Shown here: positions 7,479 to 13,841 of the stretch, piece after piece
How the letters are laid out: each line of letters opens with the position of its first letter
How positions within the stretch are numbered: the first letter of the stretch is position 1
From: UKL13-2 sp031370625
GTDB taxonomy: Bacteria; Pseudomonadota; Gammaproteobacteria; Burkholderiales; Usitatibacteraceae
Direction: 5' to 3'
Assembly: GCA_031370625.1 (NCBI GenBank)
Contig: JANMQR010000004.1
Location: forward strand, 1 to 18,855
DNA: 18,855 nt
Program-made: the position numbers and the translations under genes
Notes under the pieces: generated by a model
Seen by the model: the letters and a program-made list of their open reading frames with translations, nothing else
What the model was told of the DNA's origin: nothing
Database searches by the model: none

Positions 7479-8411
7479 ATGAAAATCCTGATCAGCGAAT
7501 TTATGGACGATGCGGCCGTCGCATCTTTACGCGGCAGCTTCGATGCCACCTACGATGCCACCCTTGTTGATCGGCGCGACGAGCTTCTTGGCAAGCTGGC
7601 CGATGTCGATGCGCTCATTGTCAGAAATCGCACGCAGGTTAATGCGGATGTGCTGGCCGCCGCGCCGAAACTCAAGGTCGTTGGTCGTCTTGGTGTCGGG
7701 CTGGACAACATCGATCTTCACGCGTGCCAGGCACGCAACATCGAAGTGATACCGGCAATCGGTGCCAACGCGCTCGCAGTTGCTGAATATGTGATGGCCA
7801 CCGCGATGATGCTATTGCGTGGCGCCTACACTTCATCGGCTGCCGTTGCCGCAGGACAATGGCCGCGCACACCGCTTTCGAATGGCCGTGAGATCGGCGG
7901 TAAAACGCTGGGCATTATCGGCTTTGGCGGCATTGGCCAACTCACCGCAAAACTTGCGCAGGGATTGGGTATGCGTGTTGTCGCCAGCGATCCGGCGATT
8001 GACGCAACTTCTCCCGTGTGGAAAAGCACGGGTGTCACACAGCGCACGCTCGGTGAAGTCATTACCGAGAGCGATGTGATTTCACTGCATATCCCCTTGG
8101 TGCCACAAACACGGAATCTAATCGGTGCGGCGCAATTGGCGATCATGAAACCGCATGCAGTGCTGATTAATTCCGCGCGTGGCGGGATCATCGACGAGGC
8201 CGCACTGGCAAATGCGCTCAAGGAAAAACGCCTCGGCGGTGCCGCGCTTGATGTGTTTGATGACGAGCCGCTGAAAGCCGGATCGCCGCTCACGGATTGC
8301 CCGAATCTGATTCTTACGCCACATATCGCCGGGGTTACTATCGAGTCGAACACGCGCGTGAGCAGTATGATCGCCGAGCGTGTCGCCGCTTTTCTGCTCT
8401 CGGCACGCTGA
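7479..8411 (+). CDS. D-isomer-specific 2-hydroxyacid dehydrogenase, SlcC-like
   Basis: Cytoplasmic NAD(P)-dependent dehydrogenase of the D-2-hydroxyacid/phosphoglycerate dehydrogenase family, 310 residues, i.e. the short form without an ACT domain. Nucleotide-binding GFGGIG is at 148-153, and the catalytic triad is R234 (NSARGG), E263 (DDEP) and H282 (TPHIAG). The N-terminus (ISEFMDDAAV, then LVDRRDELL and LIVRNRTQV) resembles proteins annotated as (S)-sulfolactate dehydrogenase SlcC, from memory rather than from a search. The next gene is an Ldh_2-family enzyme like ComC. In Chromohalobacter the SlcC/ComC pair interconverts the two sulfolactate enantiomers through sulfopyruvate. Other 2-hydroxyacids (malate-, tartronate- or glycerate-like) are equally open. 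ATG start preceded by a weak GAAG. It is first in a two-gene operon behind the putative GntR-controlled promoter. Confidence 0.9.
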   Translation: MKILISEFMDDAAVASLRGSFDATYDATLVDRRDELLGKLADVDALIVRNRTQVNADVLAAAPKLKVVGRLGVGLDNIDLHACQARNIEVIPAIGANALAVAEYVMATAMMLLRGAYTSSAAVAAGQWPRTPLSNGREIGGKTLGIIGFGGIGQLTAKLAQGLGMRVVASDPAIDATSPVWKSTGVTQRTLGEVITESDVISLHIPLVPQTRNLIGAAQLAIMKPHAVLINSARGGIIDEAALANALKEKRLGGAALDVFDDEPLKAGSPLTDCPNLILTPHIAGVTIESNTRVSSMIAERVAAFLLSAR

Positions 8412-8442
8412 GCCGCTTTGTATACACACCACGCAGACAATT

Positions 8443-9450
8443 ATGTCAAAACACGATCTTGAAAAACTCGCCGAACTCGCCACCCGTGCCTTTACTCGCG
8501 CCGGTGCCTCACGCCCGATGGCAGACGCAACCGTGCGCGCCTTGCTGTACGCCGAAGCGCGCGGATTGCCCTCGCACGGGCTGTCGCGCGTGGCGCAGTA
8601 CACCACGCACTTGCGCAATGGCCGCGTCAATGGGGCGGCCGTGGCGAGCATCGTCAACAGCAAAGCGGCTGCGTGTCTGATCGACGCTGACGAAGGCCTG
8701 GCATTTCCGGCATGTGAGTTGGCAATTAAAGAGGCAGTTGCGCGTGCGAAATCGGCCGGCGCTTGCTTTGTTGGCGTGACCAACAGTCATCATTTTGGAG
8801 CTGCCGCATTTCATCTTGAAGCAGTCGCCGCCGCCGGCATGGTGAGCCTCGCGTTTGGCAATTCGCCCGCAGCGATGCCCGCGTGGGGCGGAAAACGCGG
8901 CATTTTCGGCACCAATCCGATCGCGGCCGCGTTCCCGCGGCAGCATCAAACAGCGCTGATGATCGATTTGTCTTTGTCGGAAGTTGCGCGTGGCAAATTA
9001 ATGATTGCCGCAAAAAAAGGTGAAGCGATTCCGCTCGGTTGGGCGCTCGACAAAGAGGGGCGGCCGACCACGGACCCAAAGGCCGGCATGGAAGGTACGA
9101 TGATGCCTGCCGGTGGCGTTAAGGGTGCAATGCTGGCTCTGGTGGTGGAGCTTCTGTGCTGTGCGCTGACCGGTGCCGCGTTTGGATTTGAAGCCGATTC
9201 GTTTTTTGTTGACGCCGGAAATCGTCCGCGTATTGGTCAGGCATTTCTGGTCATTGATCCGGATGCATTGGCCGGACGTGAGATGTTTTACGCGCGCACC
9301 GAGACCTTGATCGCGGCCATGCTGATGGATGATGAGGTCCGTCTTCCCGGATATCGCCGCACAGCTATTGCCGATAACGCGCAACGTGATGGCGTGGAAA
9401 TTGCCGACACGCTGATGGCTGATCTGGAACGACTCGCTAGTCAGGCTTAG
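8443..9450 (+). CDS. Ldh family oxidoreductase (malate/L-lactate/sulfolactate dehydrogenase type), ComC-like
   Basis: NAD(P)-dependent 2-hydroxyacid dehydrogenase of the Ldh_2 family (not Rossmann-fold), 335 residues, the family's normal size. The ATG at 8443 begins the conserved N-terminal helix; a longer in-frame start at 8380 would overlap the previous gene and add 21 non-family residues. Conserved landmarks are LPSHGLSR (42-49, catalytic His45), NSHHFG (114-119) and GTNPIA (156-161). The family covers malate, L-sulfolactate, ureidoglycolate, diketogulonate and imino-acid reductases, so substrate cannot be fixed. Pairing with an opposite-stereochemistry D-2-hydroxyacid dehydrogenase suggests a two-enzyme racemising module through a shared 2-oxoacid. 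The gap to the upstream gene is 31 bp. The 3' end overlaps the convergent RidA-like gene by 14 bp. Confidence 0.92.
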   Translation: MSKHDLEKLAELATRAFTRAGASRPMADATVRALLYAEARGLPSHGLSRVAQYTTHLRNGRVNGAAVASIVNSKAAACLIDADEGLAFPACELAIKEAVARAKSAGACFVGVTNSHHFGAAAFHLEAVAAAGMVSLAFGNSPAAMPAWGGKRGIFGTNPIAAAFPRQHQTALMIDLSLSEVARGKLMIAAKKGEAIPLGWALDKEGRPTTDPKAGMEGTMMPAGGVKGAMLALVVELLCCALTGAAFGFEADSFFVDAGNRPRIGQAFLVIDPDALAGREMFYARTETLIAAMLMDDEVRLPGYRRTAIADNAQRDGVEIADTLMADLERLASQA

Positions 9451-9931
9451 GCTGTTCTGCAATCACTACGGCGATCAAATCCAGTTCAACAGAAGCATTC
9501 TTCGGCAACTGATACACGCCAACTGAAGTACGCGTATGTTTACCCGCCTCGCCCAGCACCTCGTGAAAAATTTCTGATGCCGCATCCGCGACTTCGCTTT
9601 GCTGCGTGAAATCCATCGCCGACTGCGTGTAGACCGTTACGCGCAGAATTTTCTCTATTTTATCTAGCGAGCCCAACGCCTGTGCGAGCAACGCCAATGC
9701 GCGCATTGCGCAAATCTTGGCCGCCAATTGTGCTTGTGCAAGCGTGACCGCATCACCAACGCGCCCGGTCACCACAACGGTTGTGCCCACACGCGGAATT
9801 TGCCCGCTGATAAATATCTGATTGTCGTGGCGAGTTGTCGAAACATAATCGCCGCCGATTTTAATTTCACCTTCAAAGCTATAGCCCAGTGCTGTAGCGA
9901 TTTCGTTGAATTTAGTTTGTCTGGTTTGCAT
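9437..9931 (-). CDS. RidA/YjgF/YER057c family protein lacking the deaminase Arg
   Basis: Small protein of the RidA superfamily, 164 residues, somewhat longer than canonical RidA (about 128) because of N-terminal residues 1-30. Family core: QIFISGQIP (38-46), then a helix with LAQAQLAAKICAMRALALL, then IEKILRVTVY and the C-terminal TSVGVYQLPKNASVELDLIA. Canonical enamine/imine deaminases have Arg just before LPK (R105 in E. coli numbering); here the residue is Q141. Proteins of this type are usually placed in the Rid groups without 2-aminoacrylate deaminase activity and have pathway-specific, mostly unknown roles. The gene ends inside the convergent Ldh-family gene and follows the truncated CoA-transferase gene by 18 bp on the same strand, so the two were probably co-transcribed before the upstream gene was broken. 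Confidence 0.88.
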   Translation of the reverse strand: MQTRQTKFNEIATALGYSFEGEIKIGGDYVSTTRHDNQIFISGQIPRVGTTVVVTGRVGDAVTLAQAQLAAKICAMRALALLAQALGSLDKIEKILRVTVYTQSAMDFTQQSEVADAASEIFHEVLGEAGKHTRTSVGVYQLPKNASVELDLIAVVIAEQPKPD

Positions 9932-9949
9932 TTTCGTTTGTGCTTTCGA

Positions 9950-10798
9950 TCAGTGAGGGTGCGATGGCCAGATGGGTTGATGGCTTCCGGGTGGCATTGA
10001 TGGTCGCGCCCATGCGGCGGGTGTGCGCGAGAGTTGCGCGCTGTGGCGCACGGCGCTAAGTTCGCCGAATCCGGATTGAGATGTTTCCATATACGGTTCA
10101 ATATCGGGAGTGCAAATTGAAAAGCCATTTTCCACACGCCCAAGGCTGCGCAACCAATGTCCGGTTTGCGCGAGCGATAGACGCACATGCCAGCTACCGC
10201 CTTCGTGTTGTTGACGAATGAGCGCGGCTGATACACACATCGCTATTAAATAACCAGTGGCGTGATCGAGAATCTGCATCGGCAACGGGCGTGGCTTTGT
10301 TTCATCGGCGGCCTTGGCTTCGGCATCGTTAAAGCCCATCGCGGTTTGTACCAGCGAATCGAATCCACGCCGCGTTGCCCACGGCCCTTCATTGCCATAG
10401 GCTGTGAGTGAAAGGTAGACGAGCCCCGGTTTTATCGTCGCCGCATCGTTTGCATCAAAACCTAATGCTTCAAGCCCGCCGGGTCGATAACCTTGAATAA
10501 ATACACGTGCATCTTTCAGCAATGTTCGCATCGTGTCGCGGCTAGTAGCGTCGCGCAGATCAACGTGTGCTGATAATTTACCGCGGCTCGTTTCGGCGAT
10601 GTCTCCGATATTGGGTAGCGTTGGCGAATTAACCACCATCACATCCGCACCGTAGGCGGCAAGCGTGCGTCCTGCAACCGGGCCCGCGAGAATGCGCGTC
10701 AGATCGAGCACGCGGATTCCATTCAGCGGCAGCATGTTATCTGTGATTGCGGGTAGCGCGAGTGGTAGCGCATCACCAATTCGCTCAATCGTAAACAG
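9950..10798 (-). pseudogene. CaiB/BaiF CoA transferase, C-terminal half only (5'-truncated)
   Basis: Type III (CaiB/BaiF) CoA-transferase-like sequence. From the ATG at 10735 it would give 261 residues, but family-like sequence continues in frame upstream of that ATG (LFTIERIGDALPLALPA) to about 10798, where it stops resembling the family and reaches a stop at 10825-10823. I recall a duplicated-domain subfamily of roughly 450 residues in which such an IGDA linker joins a first half to the second half, starting PLNGIRVLDLTRILAGPVAG. The C-terminus here (ARPSMPPGSHQPIWP) looks complete. So the second half is present and the first half is missing, replaced by a truncated TerC-family gene on the other strand. 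A shortened protein from 10735 could still be made but would lack half the fold. Either a real deletion or inversion, or an assembly join. Confidence 0.8.
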
Positions 10799-10804
10799 CG
10801 GTTG
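10796..10804. other. Head-to-head junction of two 5'-truncated genes
   Basis: The CoA-transferase reading frame (minus strand) is family-like up to about 10798, and the TerC-family frame (plus strand) begins at about 10798 with AVVIVMIG, preceded by a stop (TAA at 10792-10794). Both genes therefore lost their 5' ends at the same point. No insertion sequence, direct repeat or attachment site is visible; only a few shared bases could belong to either side. Confidence 0.7.
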
Positions 10805-11148
10805 TGATTGTGATGATTGGCATCACGGATATCGTGTTTGCAGTCGATTCGATTCCAGCCGTATTTGCAATCACGCAAGATCCGTTTATCGTGATGACTT
10901 CGAATATTTTTTCGATTCTTGGTTTACGTGCGCTGTACTTTTTGCTGGCCGATTTGGCGGGACGATTTCACCTGCTTTCGTATGGGCTCGTGCTGGTGCT
11001 GGTGTTTGTGGGTGTGAAAATGTTGATCGTTGATTTTTACAATATACCGGTGTTCATTTCACTCGGTGTGGTGGGCGCGATTCTGTTCGTGGCGGTGTTG
11101 TTGAGCTGGTTTATAAAACCCAGGATTGACGTTGAGGTGGTCAGCTAA
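10798..11148 (+). pseudogene. TerC/Alx family integral membrane protein, C-terminal fragment
   Basis: The C-terminal third of a TerC-family membrane protein (tellurite-resistance/Alx, metal-homeostasis related). Recognisable core FAVDSIPAVFAITQDPF, then ILGLRALYFLLADLAGRF and VLVFVGVKMLIVDFYNIP. Full-length Alx/TerC proteins have about 220-350 residues; only about 115 are here, holding roughly three of the membrane helices. The first part is missing, and the only starts are internal GTG/ATG codons such as GTG 10804 without a clear ribosome-binding site. The acidic residue usual before the ITD motif (E or D in most relatives) is Gly here (MIGITD), which fits loss of function. A hairpin follows at 11159-11185. 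Probably a dead remnant whose 5' half was removed with that of the neighbouring CoA-transferase gene. Confidence 0.8.
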
Positions 11149-11158
11149 AAACAGCTGG

Positions 11159-11185
11159 GCGCGGCGGATATTCTCTCCGCCGCGC
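11159..11185 (+). terminator. GC-rich hairpin downstream of the TerC fragment
   Basis: GCGCGGCGGA and TCCGCCGCGC form a perfect 10-bp stem around a 7-nt loop (TATTCTC), 11 bp after the TAA stop. No strong T-run follows, so efficiency is uncertain, but position and stem strength suggest the original terC terminator. Confidence 0.55.
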
Positions 11186-11370
11186 TGTCGGGTTGAGCAA
11201 ATTATTGAATGCGCGTAGGCAAATTCTTACGCCGGTTTACGTCATTGTCTGTCATGTCAGAGCCGCATCCATGCCCGAGTGATCCGAGGTCCTGTGGCAT
11301 GATGAATTACGTCGCGATGCACATTCAGTTAAATCGCATTTCATTCGCATTTTCGAATTTGAGCGAACCC

Positions 11371-12474
11371 ATGACCTTCCTTACTTTACGGTACCCACGC
11401 GCGAAGCTCGGCATTCTCGCAATCGCACTCGGTGCTATTTGCCCCTTGGCCGATGCAGCAGAATGCGTAGCCATTGATGACGATTTGCAGCGGCTCGCTT
11501 GTTACGATAAAAATGCGGGACGCAAGCTGGAACCGAAAGCTGCGCCGTCGGCTTCAGCCAATTCGGTGGCGAAACCAACCGCAACATCTGTGGCGATCGA
11601 GACAGCCGCGAGCAACCTGGGTGTGATCGTGGATCGGCGCGCGGAGACCGATGCGAAGCGTCGCCGCACACTGACCGACTCGTGGGATCTGGACTCTGCG
11701 AACGGTCGTCCGCCGTTTGAATTGCGCTCATACAAACCAATGTATTTGTTGGCGACCACTTATACCAATAACGCCAATCGCCAACCCGCTTCTGAGCGGG
11801 AGGAAAATTCGCTGGGCGCGCCAATTGATTTAAAGTCCACCGAAGCGCAATTTCAAATCAGTTTTAAAACGAAACTGTGGGACAACATTTTTGGCGACAA
11901 CGGCAGCTTGTGGGGCGGCTATACGCAGAGTTCACGCTGGCAAATCTATAACAGCAAATTGTCGCGGCCATTTCGTGAGACCGATTACGAGCCGGAGGCC
12001 ATGTTTGTGTTGCGAACGCCCTACGAAATCGCGGGCTGGCAGGCTCGTATGACCAGTCTCGCGGTGACGCATCAGTCAAACGGGCGTGCGCTGCCGCTGT
12101 CGCGCAGCTGGAATCGTGTGATCGCGCAGTTTGGGTTTGAGAAAGATGATTGGCTGCTGCTGGTGCGACCATGGTGGCGCATCCCGGAAAATCGCGCGAA
12201 CGACGATAATCCGGGAATCGAGAATTATGTGGGTCGTGGCGAGTTGATTGTCGCGAAGCGCTACGGTGCACAGACGTTCTCGTTGCAGGCGCGTCACTCG
12301 TTACGCGGAGGCGAGAACTCGCGAGGCTCGGTGAAACTCGAATGGTCGCTACCGCTATCAGGATATTTGAAAGCGCATCTCAGTTTATTCTCTGGCTACG
12401 GTGAAAGCCTGATCGATTTCAATCATCGACAAACGTTGATCGGTGCAGGGATTTCGTTGGTGGAATGGCAGTAA
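11371..12474 (+). CDS. pldA: Outer membrane phospholipase A (OMPLA, PldA)
   Basis: Outer-membrane phospholipase A1/A2 that removes mislocalised phospholipids from the outer leaflet; a 12-stranded barrel active as a Ca-dependent dimer. The ATG at 11371 gives 367 residues with a signal peptide (about 1-30, cleavage near ADAA/ECV); the longer frame from 11209 adds residues without family resemblance. A linker at about 30-110 includes CVAIDDDLQRLACYD, seen in related betaproteobacterial PldA proteins. The catalytic triad is H234, S236 (THQSNGR) and N248 (SWNR), with the same 14-residue His-Asn spacing as E. coli H142/N156. WQIYNSKLSRPFRETDYEPE matches the dimer and calcium region. The barrel ends with the terminal aromatic pattern LVEWQ. 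The stop codon lies in the first unit of a 13-bp tandem repeat. Confidence 0.94.
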   Translation: MTFLTLRYPRAKLGILAIALGAICPLADAAECVAIDDDLQRLACYDKNAGRKLEPKAAPSASANSVAKPTATSVAIETAASNLGVIVDRRAETDAKRRRTLTDSWDLDSANGRPPFELRSYKPMYLLATTYTNNANRQPASEREENSLGAPIDLKSTEAQFQISFKTKLWDNIFGDNGSLWGGYTQSSRWQIYNSKLSRPFRETDYEPEAMFVLRTPYEIAGWQARMTSLAVTHQSNGRALPLSRSWNRVIAQFGFEKDDWLLLVRPWWRIPENRANDDNPGIENYVGRGELIVAKRYGAQTFSLQARHSLRGGENSRGSVKLEWSLPLSGYLKAHLSLFSGYGESLIDFNHRQTLIGAGISLVEWQ

Positions 12475-12519
12475 AAGCTCGCAGTAAAAGCTGGCCGCAA
12501 AACCTCGCGGTAAAATCGC
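12468..12519. repeat. 13-bp degenerate tandem repeat, four units, across the pldA stop
   Basis: Units GCAGTAAAAGCTC (12468), GCAGTAAAAGCTG (12481), GCCGCAAAACCTC (12494) and GCGGTAAAATCGC (12507). The first two differ at one position only; the others are more diverged. The pldA TAA stop is inside unit 1. A period of 13 is not a multiple of three, so the repeat is not coding. Confidence 0.7.
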
Positions 12520-12546
12520 GCAGGCAGATACCTCCGCATAAAAATC

Positions 12547-12572
12547 GGCCCGAAAGACAAATCTTTCGGGCC
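12547..12572. terminator. Bidirectional rho-independent terminator between pldA and the crystallin-fold gene
   Basis: GGCCCGAAAGA (12547-12557) pairs perfectly with TCTTTCGGGCC (12562-12572) around a CAAA loop. Toward pldA transcripts it is followed by GTGTTATTT; on the minus strand, after the convergent gene, it is followed by GATTTTTA, a better U-tract. It serves both convergent genes. Confidence 0.85.
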
Positions 12573-12603
12573 GTGTTATTTGCGGATGTGATACCCGGAC
12601 AAC

Positions 12604-13467
12604 CTAGAAACGCGGCTCACCCCGCTGATTAACGGTGATGGTGCGGCCTGGTGGCGTATTCATCTGAACACGGTGCTCGATGCCACGGAATTCGTAGCTA
12701 ACGTCCCAATATTCAGGGCGACCACTGGACGTGGTTTCGCAGCGGCGTACGTCGCGATCGTAGGTTACACCACCACCGTCACGGCCCGCATTGTTGCCGA
12801 TGGCCGCGCCACCAATGGCACCCAATGCTGTCGCCACATCTTTGCCGCGTCCGCAGCCGACTTGGTGGCCGAGTACGCCGCCGAGAATGCCGCCAATAAT
12901 TGCGCCGCCGATGTTAGGTTCGCCGCCAGACTCACTCACCTGTTGGCGCTCAACCCAGCAACGACGATCCGGTTGGCCGAGCACTGCGCGTACGGTATCG
13001 ATTGGCACTTCGTACAAACGCTCGGCTGGACGACGTCGATATTCATACGTGGGTTGCGGCAAGGGTTTAGGCAATGGAATGGGCAAAATGTTGTACTGGT
13101 TTTCATTCCCAACCGGACGCACTGACGAAATGCGATTGTTCATGCCCATCATTGCCAGCGAATCGTAGCTGCCGCGCCGCAAAATTTCGCAGTGACCACG
13201 AAAATACGCGTCATCGCAAATCTGCCACGCGCCGCGCTCAACCACGACCGATGACGCGCGATCATTGAAACCGGTACGATCAAAATTCGCAATCTCGCCC
13301 CGCGACGAAAACACGCGACCGCGAAATCCTTCACCTTCATAAAAAGAAATCTGCGCAGCGGCCTGACCAGCCAGCGCCAACACACAGATTGCGAACACCG
13401 ATTTAATTGTGCGTCTGGTTGATGAGATGACACTGCGATTCAATTCTGACTCAGCTGACGAAGCCAT
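12604..13467 (-). CDS. Secreted beta/gamma-crystallin domain plus glycine-zipper protein
   Basis: Exported protein of 287 residues, no established function known to me. Start ATG 13467 is fixed by a strong AGGAGGAGC ribosome-binding site. Signal peptide about 15-38 (hydrophobic FAICVLALAG, cleavage near AAA/QIS) after a long polar n-region. Residues 39-119 form two beta/gamma-crystallin Greek keys, each with a canonical calcium motif: NDRASS (68-73) and NNRISS (110-115), plus paired cysteines C84/C93. A proline-rich linker (128-140) leads to a glycine-zipper segment at 187-228 (GGAIIGGILGGVLG, then ALGAIGGAAIG), like the 17-kDa surface-antigen/SlyB group, usually envelope-associated. A C-terminal domain of about 55 residues (RRCETT...YWDVSYEFRG...TPPGR) is typical of such proteins. 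No lipobox cysteine is evident after the signal peptide. Likely periplasmic or envelope structural/stress protein. Confidence 0.85.
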   Translation of the reverse strand: MASSAESELNRSVISSTRRTIKSVFAICVLALAGQAAAQISFYEGEGFRGRVFSSRGEIANFDRTGFNDRASSVVVERGAWQICDDAYFRGHCEILRRGSYDSLAMMGMNNRISSVRPVGNENQYNILPIPLPKPLPQPTYEYRRRPAERLYEVPIDTVRAVLGQPDRRCWVERQQVSESGGEPNIGGAIIGGILGGVLGHQVGCGRGKDVATALGAIGGAAIGNNAGRDGGGVTYDRDVRRCETTSSGRPEYWDVSYEFRGIEHRVQMNTPPGRTITVNQRGEPRF

Positions 13468-13617
13468 AGCTCCTCCTGTTGCGTTGTAAAAATAGTTGCC
13501 AGATTAATGTACCACTTTTGCACACGCAGACCTCTGACGTGCATCACACCGGCTCTAACGATTGGTGCTCGGATTGCGTTTACCTGCCCATAAAGATACG
13601 CATGCAAAGTAAGAAAT

Positions 13618-13830
13618 TTATCTTCTCCTGAGCGGTTCCAGTAGCGGCTTCAAACCGTTGTGATCAATCTCGCGCATCAGCGCCAGTAGTCGGCCAATTT
13701 CGCCTTCCGGAAAGCCTTCGCGCGCGAACCAGTGCAGATAATTACCCGGCAAATCGGCAATCACGCGGCCTTTGTATTTTCCATACGGCATTTCCAGCGT
13801 GACCAATTTTTCCAGATCTTCAGCGTTCAT
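13618..13830 (-). CDS. DUF3820 family small protein
   Basis: A 70-residue protein matching the DUF3820 family (sometimes labelled 'putative quorum-sensing-regulated virulence factor'). The conserved core is MPYGKYKGRVIADLPGNYL followed by WFAREGFPEGEIGRLLALM; the full protein is the typical family size. Its YGKYKGRV...P..YL motif resembles small exonuclease-associated domains, and neighbouring recJ (11 bp upstream on the same strand) makes a nucleic-acid role conceivable, but no function is established. It is almost certainly co-transcribed with recJ and is the last gene of that unit. There is no clear ribosome-binding site, consistent with coupling to recJ termination. Confidence 0.85.
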   Translation of the reverse strand: MNAEDLEKLVTLEMPYGKYKGRVIADLPGNYLHWFAREGFPEGEIGRLLALMREIDHNGLKPLLEPLRRR

Positions 13831-13841
13831 TTGTTATTACT

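Noticed and set aside
8419..8426. TGTATACA palindrome just before the Ldh-family gene, considered as a second GntR operator
   Set aside because: Only 8 bp, does not match the palindrome at 7267-7287, and lies inside a 31-bp gap within an operon.
11209..11370. In-frame N-terminal extension of pldA
   Set aside because: It adds 54 residues without homology-like features and would bury the signal peptide; the ATG at 11371 gives a proper signal sequence.
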